This document shows positions 33,830 through 47,307 of a stretch of DNA of 64,000 nt, one piece after another (position 1 is the stretch's first letter; every line of letters starts with the position of its first letter). The notes below the pieces were generated by a model. That model saw only the letters and a list, made by a program, of their open reading frames with translations, was not told the DNA's origin and ran no database searches. The DNA is from Medicago truncatula (Eukaryota > Streptophyta > Magnoliopsida > Fabales > Fabaceae): assembly GCF_003473485.1 (NCBI RefSeq), contig NC_053045.1, positions 55,718,494-55,782,493 of the forward strand, written 5' to 3'. A program made the position numbers and the translations under genes.

Positions 33830-35510
33830 GCCCCGTTTGGATTGGCTTATTTTGAGTTTATGTGGACTTATCTACTCTCATAAACCTTTTTAAAAGGTGT
33901 TTGGGTAAATAAATAAAAATAGCTTCTCATAGTTTCATAAGCTGCTTATGCCATATTTTAATAAGCTTAAATTTTCAGCTTACCCTCCGGCTTAACAAGG
34001 AGCTTATGAATTTATGTAACCTCCTTCAATTCTCTCTGGATCCACTTTTTCAAAACATATATTTTTATTTTTATTTTTTTGTTTTTAGGAAAAAAACATA
34101 TATTTTAATTATAATGTTAGTTATCTTTGGTTGTGCATGAGTAACAAAATTGCTATATACTTATCTTACTAAAGTATCACACGTAACTAAGATTTTTTTT
34201 TAAGGATGATTTTTATTATTTTTTTGTTACGTAACAAAATGAAACTGAATAAAAAAATAAACTTAACTTGTTTTTTTTTTTTGTAACAAACTGTACATTA
34301 ATATCTATATATATGATAAATTTACAATCATAATTTCTCAAGGTTATATTTATATTATTATACTTTTAACAAATCGTTATATATGATGTTTAGACTATTA
34401 TTTACACCTCGAATGTTAATTTTGTCTTATATGAATATTGATATATTTTTAAGGACGAATTAATATTGATTATACTATATATATAATATATATATATATA
34501 ATTTAATTAATATATTATAATATTGTTTTTTACATCTTGATTAATTTATAAAAAAATCTTGATAATTGTGGTTCGATTCTTTGATTTTTTGTTAAATTAA
34601 AATATTTAAAATTTCGATAATTGCTTATGTAATGTCACATTCAAACACTTCAATTTATGTAAGTATTTTTTAGTGTACACAATCCAATATAAATAGCTTA
34701 TCAAGTAGGCTTTGTTTGGTAAAAAGAAGCCATAAGCTAGCTGATAGCTGACAGCTTATAGCTGAAAAGCTTGCTTATTAAAAATAATGTGTTTGGTAAA
34801 ATTAGCTGTTGAAGTGGCTGATAAGTATAAAATGACATAAAAGGACATTTTTTTTAATATACATATAGACACACACATTTTTTTTAATGTATTTATTTTT
34901 TAATATTTTTAATTATAGTTAAATATGTTTTTGGTCCCTATAAATATTCAAACTTTTGGTCTTAGTCTCCATAAAAAAATTCTTCGACCTTTAATCCTAA
35001 AAAAAAATTCACTAACAATTTTGATCTCTGCTTTATGAGTCCCAAAAATAAGAGAAAGGTGGAAACAAAATGTGAGGTAGAATATATAAAATTTTACAAC
35101 GTACAATAGACTAGTTATTTTTTTCTTTAAAAAAAAAATAGGTTAGTTATTTTTTGTGTGTGGTGTACGACAGGTTAGTTATAACAAAATATAAAACATT
35201 TCCATAAAATATATATATATATATAAAGTGCTCCTTAAAAAAAAAAGGCATTTTATTTAAGGGAAAAAATGGGGCGGTTATAAAGATGAACATGGGTAAT
35301 GTTTAATTAAAAAAATAATTAATTTAAATTAATAGAGTTAAAGTTGGAAGAAAATATAAAAAGCTACCAGCTATAAGCTAAAAAGCTACTTGAAATAGCT
35401 TTTCAAAAAACGTTATAAACTCATGAAAAAAGCTTGTTACCAAACACGTCACGTTTTCATCTAACGAGCTTATAAGCTAATCCAACAAGCTATAAGCTAA
35501 CTTTTTTGTT
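33830..35510. other. Nest of AT-rich transposon ends
   Basis: The starts CCCCGTTTGGATTGGCTTAT at 33834 and AGGCTTTGTTTGGTA at 34707 resemble hAT-type MITE termini. Repeated AGCTTATAAGCT and ATAAGCTA words at 34725-34790 and 35360-35500 run in opposite senses, which suggests an inverted-repeat element of about 800 bp. A separate terminus with TTTTTGGTCCCTATAAATAT is at 34927. Positions 34475-34520 are TA-rich. No coding exons. Confidence 0.35.
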
Positions 35511-35643
35511 ATCAATTTTATTTTTAGGTAAAGGATTTGATCTCTCCATATTTCACGTTCATTTTTGGAACGTTTTGCTTATTGCAAATTTGCAATGGGA
35601 CAAATGAAACAACAATAATTATTAAAAATCAACACAACATTCA

Positions 35644-35651
35644 TATAAATA
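35644..35651 (+). promoter_or_regulatory. Possible TATA box of NOT10
   Basis: TATAAATA lies 444 bases before the NOT10 start codon. The CT-rich leader-like sequence at 35760-36090 starts about 110 bases after it, so the position is only roughly right. Confidence 0.3.
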
Positions 35652-36094
35652 AGAGTAACTTTAATTTCTCATTTTAATTTATGTGACATATGATTAATGT
35701 TGTGAGAGATAATAAGTTTTATGCATTATTATTATTTAAAAATAAATAAAAATTGCAGTCTCTTTTTTCTATCTGAATCAGCCCCGATTCGGCGTATAGG
35801 TTTTCTCACATATCAATCAATCTTCTTTCGACTCACACTACTCATCTCTTCTTTTCTCTCTATCCAACAAAACAAAGCTTAGCAAAAACAACACACTCAA
35901 AGGGTTTTTCTTTTTCTTTTCAACCAAACCAAACCAAACCATGTTTTCATCTTAATTAACTTCAATTTAAATGTAATTGAAAAATTAAGATTCACTTTCC
36001 CTCATTCAATTTTAGGTCTTCTTCTTCTCTCTCTCTCTCTTCCCCAAAACCCTTTCAACCTTCGATTTCTGTATTCCAATTCCTCGATCTCGCT

Positions 36095-39000
36095 ATGGAA
36101 TCTCGAGATTTGACATCGTCTTCTCCTTCTTCAACCACCAACCGCGACTCTCCTTCCGCCGAAGTCGACGATGGCGTTCTCGCTCTCACCGTCGCTCTTG
36201 CCAAAGACGCTGCTTTGCATTATCAATCTGGCAAGTTCGCTGAATGTGTTGATGTCATGCAACATCTCTTGCTAAACAAACCTACCGATCCAAAGGTATT
36301 CAATCTATCTAATTCACTTGATTCCGATTGCTTCGATTTCGTTTTCATCTTAATTGCAAAGTATTAGGTTTAATTCATTAATTGCTTTGATTTTGTTATT
36401 TTATTCATGAGGTAAAAATTAAGTTGCTAATTTTTCAGTTTAATTAAGTTGTTAATTTATCAGTTTAATTAAGTTGTTAATTTATCAGTTTGATTAAGTT
36501 TTTTGTTGCTGTAGATTGTTAAATGTGTATAAGTTAATATATTGATATGAAATTTTGATTGAAGAGTGTAGAAAACATGTGAATTAGTTGGATAACTTTG
36601 TTATAAGCTGCTTTGAGTAGATGCTTGCAGCAATCTGTTTGATGCCATGTGATGTGATGTGATGTAAGTAACGAGTATCGGAAATAAATTTTTGTTAGAT
36701 GGGAGATGAAATGGATGTTATGGATCTCACTATAGAAAGTTTGAAAGTTCCAATGATTTTGCTAAAAGAGGGATTTTGCGTTCATTTTCTTGATAAGGGA
36801 AATTTTTATGAGTTGGTTTATTTTGTTATTAGTGACATCGATGCTACTTGATTTTCGGTATATTTGTATACATGACGGTTACTGGTCTCATCTAAGGTGC
36901 AGCTCTAAGTCAAACATAGTAAATTGAGTAATGATAATATCATGGCTGCAGTGTTATTTTTCTTCATGAATGGTTAAGATTGTGCACATACTTTGCATAT
37001 TTAGAATTTTAAATGTTTCGGGCCTTTTGGGTCTTGATGCGTAGATCTTTCTTGCATCTTTTTGTATTCTTACAACGGATAATTAGTATATGCTATATGA
37101 TAAATTTAAATAATTGAAGGAACCTTGGAGTAAGTATACCTGCAAAAGTGACTGCTGTGGAAGAGAAAAAATTGAATCATTATTTGTTTGTTTGGCTGTG
37201 TGCGTGTGTGCGTGTATGTAGGTGTTTTCGAGTTTATGCATATTTTGTTTGTGCTCTCTAGTATCTGTTACAGGTTTACAGTTAAAAGTCATAAGTATTC
37301 AGTATGTGATTTATTTTGGGGATGGTATTTGTGACATCAACTATGTTTGTAAAACAATGAAATTCTTCATCATCCATTTTCAAGCTTGTTAAGAGCAAAG
37401 GACAATGATTTTGGTGGGTTCATGAGTTAATATAACCCATCAAGCCTTGCGTTATCTTTTCGTTGTGTATTTTATGATGTAGTCCACAATTCCTTTTTCT
37501 AAGTCTTGAAGTTCCTATATATTTCAGGTACTTCATAATACAGCAATTGCGGAATTCTTCCGAGATGGTTGTTCTGATCCCAAAAAGTTGCTTGAAGTAA
37601 TTTATAGCATCAAGGTATGTTACTTTTTACACGTATACTATTCTATTAAAAATTCCACAGTCTCAATTTTGCAATAGCTTTAGTTTTTCATGGTTCATAT
37701 TTGAGGAAACTTTTTTTTTTACCGTTATGTATTAGAAAACTGGAATTGAATGACACCAATTGAAATCACGACAGCAAGATTAAAATGAAGGTAGACCTAG
37801 GTCATTATTTCGACTTTTGTAAACAAAAAGTTTGGCTAATTTCTGAGCCTTTGATGCTTATTAATGTAAATATTTTGGGGCCAATTAATTTCTCAATTGG
37901 CAAATGGCTTCAGTAGATGGAATGAGTGTTTTCAATTGATGAAGGCCTTATTTGTTATTGATAGTTTCCCATTATTTTAATCCGTGAGTTTGGTTTCCTT
38001 CATTTGAATAAAAGAATACAGATAAGTTTTCACCACCTTTTGTACCCAGTATACTGTGGTTGGTGACAATTTTTTGTTCAAATCTTTCTTCTGGGTCTCT
38101 TGGTATTCTTAAAGGAGGAAAATATATATGCAAATAACCTTAAAGATAATATTTATAAGTTAAGAAATACTGGTGGAGATGAGTGGAATAGGATTTTCTC
38201 TTAGAATTCACCTGAAAGATAATATTATAAGTTAGGAAATACTGGTGGAGATGAGTGGAATAGGATTTTCTCTTAGAATGTTTACCAAGTAATAGCTAGT
38301 GCAGAAGATAGGAAGTCATGTTTACATGCCTACAGCATGTAGACTTTTATGTTCTCGCTTCTGTTATGGTTTATCCCCAATGAAAGGATCAACCGGTGTT
38401 CGCCTTCAAATACGTTTTATATTCAACTTAATGCTGTTTAGGATCTATAAAATTGCAGCTTAAGCTCGCTTCTCTATTCATTTGTGATTTCGTACTTACT
38501 ACTTATCCTTTTTCTCTTTGGGAGTTTATTCAGAGAAAATATGACGAGCTTTCCCTGACGTATGTGGATCAAGGAGAGCTAGTTAACAACGTCGGAAATA
38601 AAGTTGCTTTGGGGTCCAAAGGAAGCAATGCCTCAGCACCACAGTTTTCAGGTGTAAATAGCACTGACACAATGCATCCAGATGAACTTGACTCTTCCGT
38701 CGCAACACTAAATATTGTATGCTCATTTTGATCCTTATATCAATTTCAATTAACTTTGTCAATTGTTGTTTTGATTATACTTTTGATTTGAATATATTTC
38801 TTGATGTGATTTTTGTTATTTCAATCTCTCTAGGCTATTATCTGGTTCCATCTTCATGACTATGCAAAGACGGTATCGGTTTTGGAACCCCTATTTCAAA
38901 AGATTGATCCCATAAAAGAGGTATGGCATATATTATATACTATTTGATGTTATTTTCTTTAAAAATTATAATGGGGGTGTTAATGGATTTATTTTGCCCC

Positions 39001-42000
39001 TAACTCTGTGTTCTCTTTCCTAAAGCAGTCAACAGCTCTACATATCTGTCTTCTGCTGCTTGATGCTAGCCTTGCATGCCATGATGCATCAAAATCAGCT
39101 GTAAGTTCTCTACGATAATTATATTAGCTGGTTTATTTTTTAATGATTGCAAGGTCTGTTGCTTAATGCATTGCTGACAAACATGATTTTCACATCTCAC
39201 GAGTGTATTATGTTTTTTTTACTTCTTTTATTAGCGTGGCTTGTTATTTTCAATAAATTATTAAATGCTGTATTGTATATGTAATTTATATGCATTTTCA
39301 ATTTAAATTTACATTTAACAGTTGAACTACAAACCTCTCTCCTGTTGCAACTCAAATTCTTCTTCCCAAGCTAATGTTGGGCATGATTGCTGAATGTTTT
39401 CATTGGTGATTTGTCGAGTTAATCTGTTTTAATCCATTATTTGCAGCTGTCTGGAGGTTTTCTTTGTTGTGCATAAATGATATACTTATATGTAATTCTC
39501 AGTTGTCAGAGTTAGAAATCAATTTATGCTGATTATAAATTAGCCTATACATTATTTGTTAAGCTTTGTGCATTCTCATGGGGGGTGAGATACATAAATG
39601 TTAGGTCCATGCACAGAAAATGTGGGTTTGCTGTATGTGTTATATCTAACTGTTTATCTCTTTGCATATGTTAGACTTAGAACCAAGGTTGTAAGGATGA
39701 TAGGGTGGGAAATATTGAAAACACCCACTCAAAATGCGCTGCAATTGATAAGGGAGAAGTATAAAAAGGGAGGGATAACTGGTGGGGCTATCTTGAAATT
39801 AGCAATTGGTTTGGGTCTGGGAATTGGATATATCTTTATTGTTTGTTACTGATCATTTTGCAACTTTACTGTTTTATTCATCTTGTAGAGAATCTCAATC
39901 CTCTATTATCATTACTTATGGGTTTTCTTCTATTCCGTTTTTGGTACCTAACCGCATAATAGACAAGGATATATCAGGATCTATATTTTGTATATTTTGC
40001 TTCACCATCTCTATTAATGTGATTAAACTGAAAGTTTGTTGTAGAATTGGGTTTACTTGACTTGATTGTTTTCTCTGATTAAAGATGATGTAAAACTTTC
40101 TTGATAGCTGGCATAAATTCTTGCACTCATAGCTGCAGACTCTCTGTTAGGAACCAATCACTTTCTGTCTTAATTTTGTTAGTCAATGGGAAGAGATTTC
40201 ATTTTTGTTTGCCTTTTTAAATTCTCTAATTGTACATGTGCACTGTTCTGAGCTGGATCATTTTGCTTAGGATGTGTTGACTTACCTGGAAAGAGCATTT
40301 GGTGTTGGTAGTGCGAATCAAGTTGACAATGGGAATACAACACAGCAACAATCTGCAAATCTAACGACAAAGTCTGTTCCTGTCACCATTAGTGAATCTG
40401 CTGCCGATCCATCCAGTTCCGATTTAGGGTCAAGTGCTAATGCATCGGAAAATAATCTATCCAGAACTTTCTCTGAAGATGGGCTTGATTATGAAGCCAT
40501 GATTTTGGATATGGGTTCACAAAATTTAACTAGGCCAACGGTCCCTCCTTCAAATTATCTTTCTAGGACTTTGGTTGACAGGTTTTCTACTCTTGATTTA
40601 AAGCTCAAGTTGCAACTTTGCAAGGTGCAGTTTCTGATTCTTACTAGGAACCTGAAGATAGCAAAACGAGAAGTCAAGCTGGCTATGAACATTGCACGTG
40701 GAAGAGATTCATCCATGGCTCTGATTTTGAAATCTCAGCTTGAATATGCTCGTGGTAACCACCGCAAGGCAATAAAGCTATTGATGGCATCAAGTAATAG
40801 GACAGACACGGAGTTTTCAAGCATTTTTAACAACAATCTTGGGTGCATTTATTATCAGCTCGGGAAATATCAGACGTCCTCATTCTTCTTCTCAAAGGCA
40901 TTAACTAATTGTTCGTCGCTACGGAAGGAGCAACAAAAAAAGCTGGCCACTTTCTCGCAGGATAAGTCTCTCCTTATAATTTATAATTGTGGCGTGCAGC
41001 ACTTGGCTTGTGGAAAGCCAATACTTGCAGCTCGATGTTTTCAGAAGGCAAGTTTGGTCTTCTACAAACAGCCCCTCTTGTGGCTCCGACTCTCAGAATG
41101 CTGTCTGATGGCTTTAGAAAAGGGCCTAATCAAATCATGTCGAGTTCCTTCAGAGAAGATGGAGGTTGGAGTTTGCGTTGTTGGGTTGGAAAAATGGAGG
41201 CAACTTGTTGTGGAAGATCAAATTCCAGGTAATGGACACATGGAATCCTCCAAAGGGGATGATTGCGTTCCAGGTGAAGATGGGCGGCTGAAGTTATCGA
41301 TGTCCCTTGCTCGGCAGTGCCTCTTGAATGCTCTTCACTTGCTAGACTCCTACAGTACAAATCGTTTGAAGTCTGGCTTGCCCTCTAATTCTTCTGTGGA
41401 GGATGATACAAGTGAAATGTTGCCGTCAAAGAATTTAAGTCGTAAAAACTCGCATGGCGCTGATTCAAAGGCATTTTCAGTAGCAGTAGCTGTAGGTCAG
41501 GTAAATTCAAATGGGGACACAAAAGAACAGAAGGGAGGAGCTAGTCAGGAACTCTTCCAGAACTCCCTCTCGTATTATGAAGATGTCTGTAGAAGAGATA
41601 ATCAATTGGTCAAGCAAGCTGTTCTAGCTAATTTAGCATATGTGGAGCTGGAATTGGACAATCCTGTGAAGGCACTTGCAGCTGCAAAATCTCTTTTTGA
41701 ACTTCCAGAATGTTCCAGAATTTACATCTTTCTAGGCCATGTTTATGCGGCAGAGGCTCTTTGCTTGCTGAATAGACCAAAGGAAAGGAAGCTGCTGATT
41801 ACTTATCATATTATTTGTCTGGAGGAAACAGTGTTGAATTGCCATTTAGTCAAGATGACTGTGAGAAATTGCAAGTAGAGAGGACTGTTGAATTTGAAGA
41901 CGGAAATGGAGGATCCACTGCTGCGAAGAATTCTTCTCTTCAGGATCCTCAAAGTATTGTTTTCCTCAAGCCAGAGGAGGCAAGGGCATCAATTTATGCT

Positions 42001-42219
42001 AACTTTGCTGTAATGTCTGCAATGCAGGGTGAACTTGAGAAAGCCAATATATTGGTTACACAGGCATTGTCCATATTGCCCAACAGTCCAGAGGCCACAC
42101 TTACTGCAGTTTATGTTGATCTCTTGCTTGGTAAGCCACAAGAAGCTCTAGCCAAACTAAAAAGTTGTAGCCGTATTAGGTTCCTGCCCAGTGGAGTAAG
42201 TTTAAATAAATCTTCATGA
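36095..42219 (+). CDS. NOT10: CCR4-NOT complex subunit 10, with a frameshift
   Basis: Tetratricopeptide-repeat subunit of the CCR4-NOT mRNA deadenylation complex in the cytoplasm. Exons: 36095-36295, 37528-37614, 38534-38716, 38834-38920, 39029-39100 and 40271-42219, all GT-AG and in phase 0. Blocks typical of the family are LAKDAALHYQSGKFAECVDV near residue 34, IIWFHLHDYAKTVSVLEPLF, NNLGCIYYQLGKYQTSSFFF and FYKQPLLWLRLSECCLMAL. The C-terminus reads IRFLPSGVSLNKSS. Without an extra five bases the protein would be 857 residues. As written, AAAGG is duplicated at about 41780-41789 (after LLNRPKE), so the frame goes out and stops at 41878. The real frame, with SFFLPEEAR-like and TPR residues, resumes directly behind it. 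Mutation, strain difference and assembly error are all possible. Confidence 0.88.
36421..36505. repeat. Short minisatellite in NOT10 intron 1
   Basis: About three copies of a 26-base unit built on GTTGTTAATTTATCAGTTTA followed by ATTAA. The last copy is diverged. Confidence 0.6.
38137..38282. repeat. 73-bp tandem duplication in NOT10 intron 2
   Basis: ACCT(T/G)AAAGATAATATT through GGATTTTCTCTTAGAAT occurs at 38137 and 38210. It differs at only a few positions, so the duplication is recent. Confidence 0.85.
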
Positions 42220-43955
42220 GTGTTGTATGCATGGTTATATCATTGTGCCTGGCCCACCTCTCAGTTTTAGTTAGCAGGTAGCTTAATCCTTCCATAGCAT
42301 TTGTAACATATATAAGTTCAATTCAGGGAATAATTTTTTTGTGATTCATTGTTTTTATAATTCTCAAATTTAGGGGTCAGTTACAGGTGGAGGCTGGTTA
42401 GTGTTAGTGCCCACCTTTGAAATTTGAGGTGTAGATCTGATTCGGATTGTGTTTTTTTATTTTCTAGAGGCTAATTTAGTTCATATTCAAGAATAGTTCA
42501 TGTGCTTATATTGAGAAAACTAAAAAGTGGATAGTTGTTTTGGAATTCCATTTTTAATCTGAGGGAGTTCGCTCTTTCTAATTCTCTGTTGCTATTATCG
42601 TATTTCACGCGTTTTCCCCAGCTGCTATTTGCTATGCAGGTAGTTGCATATATTTGTTTTGTGCGGGCAGGCGATTTAGAAATATTGACGGATGCCTTCT
42701 TTTCTTCTGTTCTGTGCAATCTTGCTTAGTGCCTTTACTAATTTAGAGGCAGGAGACATTGCAGGATGTAATAATGTTAACAAAGGAGATAGAGTCAAAC
42801 TACTGGATTACTTTGTTGGGTTCATTTGAATTTAGTACAAGGTAGATATGTTAAAATAAGTTATACCCGATCCACTCCTAACAAAAAGCTATAACTTAAA
42901 TTTATTCTATCAAGTTTATATCTTTTTTTTTTTTTTTTTTTGGGTTGAAGGAAGTTTATCATATCTTGTTCACTAATGAACAATTAAATCAGCGATGCAG
43001 GCTAGTTTAAAATTCAGTAGGTTATGATTATTTTTCTTCCTGTGACAATCTATTTTTTTTACTCACCAGGCCCCTCCGAAACGCTCTCTATTGCCACAAT
43101 TGCCTGGCAGCTTAAGCTACCTAATCCACTATTGTTGCTGGCACCCTCCACAACACTTCCTACCAGTCACCGTTGCGTTCACATTCAACTGTCATTGTTT
43201 TACGTCATCATCCTCCACCATTGTCAATTTGTCACGGTAGGATAACCTTCATTGATGTTGTATGACGTTTTAATTGTTACTATTGGCAGTTTGCATCGTC
43301 AACTAATGTTGTCATACTTCATCGTTATTGCCACCTTAATAACGCGACCACCACCACAACCACCATTCCCATCACTTTTGATTAGTGTTGTCACAGGGTA
43401 TCCTTTATCATGCATGAGTCACCTGGCACAAAAAATCTCGAATATCTAGTGCTTCGAACAGCATAAATTGTGCAGAAATGCACTTACACACAATTAATAC
43501 TATCTCCGGTTAAACTACAACATTTTATAAATTGAAATTAACAACCAAAGCAATTGGTAGGGGAATTCTGGCAGCTAATATGAAATTTTCGTGCAGTGCA
43601 CCTCAAATCACCGCCGCTTCGATTTCGACCTCGTATCAACTTTTTCCTTCCTTTTTATCTTATTTCATGTTTCTCTATTGGTGCATTCATTTTCTCGTAC
43701 TTTAATTTTTAATTATTATTTTTATTACAAAGAGGACACGAGCCCAAAAAAGAACAACTACACAAAAACTAAATGACGGGTAGTAATCAGTTGCCAAACG
43801 ATGGCTAAACTACGACGGACAAGAACAAAAAAAACATCAAATTAGAATTTAATGAACTTTGGATGCATCACACTCGTTCGCCTTCCGGAAGGAGTTTGAA
43901 CCATAGTAAAGTTAAATTAATTAACTAGAGGTAGTAATCTCTACAACATTGTATA
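42220..43955. other. Downstream region of NOT10, no gene
   Basis: The 3' untranslated region of NOT10 probably occupies the start. Positions 43060-43420 are less AT-rich and hold several CCACCA and CATCG words with open frames of 60-70 codons, but none is recognisable as a protein. Confidence 0.35.
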
Positions 43956-44290
43956 CGTAGAGATTAGAGTTTGAAGGACAGGACAGAACAACTCCAGTTG
44001 TTCAGTGTTTGATTTGTAAAACTGTTTCAGGCACAGGACAAACTGGAGGTAAGAGACAAGATAAAAACTGATATTTTTGTCCCTCAGCAAACCACAACAC
44101 AACTTTTTGTCCCACGTACAAGTTGTCTAAAATATCAAAATAGCATTTTGTCCCCCAAAAATCGTATAAAACAAAAAATTATTCAATGTCATAAAAATTT
44201 ATCCTGTGCTGTTCTCCCTTGTATTGTGTTGTTCTTTCTTGTACTGTTCTGTACTATACTTGTTGTTTTGCAAACCAAACGCACCCTAAC
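43956..44290. other. Probable decayed transposon remnant
   Basis: GGACAGGACAGAACAACTCC at the left and GTACTGTTCTGTACTATAC with AAACCAAACGCACCCTA at the right are weakly complementary ends. GTTTGGTTTGCAAAAC-like termini are common in legume hAT MITEs. The interior repeats TTTTGTCCC words. No coding content. Confidence 0.3.
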
Positions 44291-44929
44291 TCTCAACTTA
44301 CTCACTTATGGTGTAAATTTCTAGCGATTAGACTATTGACTTTTTTTTTTTTAGGACAATATTAATAGAAGTGCATGAAAATCAATACTCATTTAAATCT
44401 TGTTAATTATATATGCAAAATAAGTCATACAATTTTAATCTTGTTAATATATATATAAAATTTCCTTCCAAAAAACGGTAAATAATAGTTGTATGTCTCA
44501 AGACTCAACACACATGGTCATATTTGAGCAGGTGAAGATAACGACCGTTGAGGCAAAACGAAATGATTAAATTTGAAAGGAAGGTGTGGTTTTTAGTAAT
44601 GAGCTTACTTCTCCGTTGACCCCTTTAGAATTTATCATGCGATGTTACTAAAGGGAGTTCAAATCCTTAATTTGCAACAACAACAATGTAGCAGCAGCGT
44701 ATAAAGAGAAAATAACAAAGTTGGAGCGGCAACTTAAAGAGAAGGAAGAAAAGGGTTCTCACTACAACTTAAGGCTGTGTTTTCTCTTAAAGATTTGTCG
44801 GACGATGTTGCACATAATATTTTTTGTCTGAATTGAAAGTGTTGTCAATGTCATTGACAAATGTGTTGACGTTAGCATTTGAAAATCTTGAATTTGTCAA
44901 AGCCACAATTTTTTTTTTTACACAAATGA

Positions 44930-45670
44930 GTCATTAAAGAGTGACATTGAGACTACAATTCACACATGGAACAAATTTTTGTCACCAATAAATTGGTTAT
45001 ATTTAGTTTTTTATATATCATAAATAAAAATGAGCATCATTATATTACACTAATTATAATTCATTATAAATATCGCACACATGACAAATGCCAGCAGCTA
45101 TATACTTAAAATAAATATTTTTTAATATCTTTGACATAAAAATTATAATTATTTTTTTGACAAAATAAAAATTATAATTCATATACAAGACAATTATCTG
45201 TCACTAATAAATTAGTTAAATTTACTTTTTTTTACAAGGTAAATTTACTTTCTTATATCTTCTAAATAAAAATAAAAATAATTTTAATATACTATTTCTA
45301 ATTATTATAAAAGTCACACGGAAACCAATTTTTTGTCACTAAAATAATTACTTAAAATATGTATTTTTTTTAATATCTTTGACATAAAAAAGAAAACAAA
45401 TGATAACAATAATTATATTTTTTCATACTACATTATTTTCCTCTAAATGAGTCACCATAAAATGTCGATGGAGCATGAAATTCATGCACATGTCGATTGT
45501 TTTTTGGTGGTGGTTGGGATTTGAATCCCGGACCTTACATGTATTATGCATTGTCTATACTAACTGAGTTAAGCTTACGAGGACACATGTCAATTGTTTG
45601 TCACTAATCAATTAGTTAACAATATTTTTTATATCTTCTAAATAAAAATTAGAATATATATTAATGATAA
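44930..45670. repeat. Diverged tandem array of roughly 200-bp units
   Basis: The words TGTCACTAATAAATTAGTTA, TATATCTTCTAAATAAAAAT and AATATCTTTGACATAAAAA recur several times in the same order between about 44975 and 45650, with indels. A SINE relic interrupts the last unit at 45504-45586. Confidence 0.5.
45504..45586 (-). mobile_element. tRNA-like SINE relic, copy 2
   Basis: On the minus strand GTAAGCTTAACTCAGTTAGT (A-box-like) is followed, after TAGACAATGCATAAT, by GGGATTCAAATCCC (B-box-like). The spacing of about 35 bases fits a Pol III promoter from a tRNA. It matches copy 3 (53631-53713) along its length. Confidence 0.6.
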
Positions 45671-46092
45671 TTTATTATTTACTAATCCTTTAAGTTATTT
45701 TTAGATTTTGCTTTGATCCCTTAAGTCTTTTTTATTTGTCCCTTAAGTTACAAATATATATAATTTAGTCCTTTAATTTTTTTTGTTTTTATTTTGGACC
45801 CTTAAGTAGTGAACGTTGGATTTTGTTTTTTGAAGGAATGTTGGATATTTTGGTCTTTTAAGTCACAAATTCTAAGACATTTTGGTTCTTAACAAGATAG
45901 ACTAAAATGTCTAATGTTTGTAACTTAAAGATCAAAGTATCTAGTATTAAATAGGTTAAGTGACCAAAATGAAATGAAATAACCTTAAAGATTAAATTGT
46001 CTAATACTTATAATTTAATGACAAAAATAAAAGGAGAAAAAACTTAAAAACCAAAACAAAACTAAGAAAAGTAGAAGAATTATTTATAGCAC
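45668..46092. mobile_element. Foldback MITE, about 425 bp
   Basis: The left half, with TTTGATCCCTTAAGTC and GTCCCTTAAGTTACAAA, is complementary to the right half, with AACTTAAAAACCAAAACAAAA and GTCTAATACTTATAATTTAA. The arms are AT-rich and moderately diverged. No coding capacity. Confidence 0.5.
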
Positions 46093-47020
46093 TATAGATA
46101 AATAAACGGGATAAGAATATGGTGGCCATGGCCTTTTCATGCCGCCCCCTAGTTCCACCTCTGCCTTAGGCTATCAAAATCTTAGAAACGGACTCGGTGA
46201 TACGTTTAACATGGTTATATAATTATTTTTTTAGAGATTAAAGATTAAAGCAGGTGTATGATCCCCGATTGAAACAAATAATATATATAATACTAGAAGC
46301 TCGAATCAGTTCAATATTCACCAAAACACAAATGAAATGAATAATTTTAAAAGGTTACATAGAAGCATGTTTGCTGCAACTTTACTTGCCTAAGATTAAA
46401 CATACATGCAACATTGATCTCAATTAAAAACAAATGGTTTTACAAATAATTAATAGCCAAACAAACAACAATCCAGAGAGAAGAGAGAGAATGGCTCGAC
46501 ATCCTCTCATGTCGATTTCAACCATATATTCCTCAATCCATTCACCTGCAAAACGTAGACATTGACATCCAATGAGACAGTGACTTCAAGTTCACGGGCA
46601 CAAACACGACAATATCAATAATTTATAGGAAACAACATTACTACCAAATAAATCACGAATCCACATATCATTCCATGTGCTTTTCTTGGTTTGTCTGACA
46701 ATGTTCATAATTTTAAATAATTGCTAAAATAGTAACACAAATCACAAAAATAAATTATATATGTATGAACATTTTTTAAACAACTGTTTTTTTCTTTTTA
46801 TTTAGGGATAAAAACAATAGATAAAAAGAGAGAGAGAAAATAAAAATACAATGTAAGTATGAAAGAGAATTATTTTAAAAATTATCATAAAATAATTATA
46901 TAAATATCATTTATCAGATATACAATACTAGCTCATCCAAAACCTTATATTGGTTTTCTATTTTCTTTGCTTGGAAAATAATATAGATAAAATATTTTTT
47001 TTAAAGGTAATATAATTAAA
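46093..47020. other. Gene-free spacer
   Basis: AT-rich DNA. A GAGAGA tract is at about 46826-46838. No gene recognised. Confidence 0.4.
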
Positions 47021-47307
47021 AGGTTTAAATGTACTTTTGGTCCCCTATGTTTGCCATCGTAGCAATTTTGGCCTCCTAACGAAAAAAAATGTAATATTGA
47101 CCCCCTAATTTTGCCATGTTTAGGAAAATATGCTCTTTTGGCCCCTTATCTTTACCAAAAAGTTACAATTTTGGTCTCTTTTTTAGGATACGTGGCGGCT
47201 TCTTAGCATAGTTGAGAAAATTAGGGGGTCAAAATTGCATTGTTTTTGTTAGGGGATCAAAATTGCTACGAAGGCAAACATAAAGGACAAAAAATGCATT
47301 TAAGTCT
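47021..47307. mobile_element. Foldback MITE, about 285 bp
   Basis: The left end (TTTAAATGTACTTTTGGTCC, then ATGTTTGCCATCGTAGCAAT) is inverted at the right end (ATTGCTACGAAGGCAAACAT, then AAATGCATTTAAGTC) with arms near 100 bp. TTTTGGTCCCC-type ends are typical of dispersed legume MITEs. Confidence 0.75.

Noticed and set aside
39598..39852. 84-codon frame in NOT10 intron 5
   Set aside because: No family recognised, and the hydrophobic C-terminus is typical of AT-rich chance frames; it lies in a well-defined intron.
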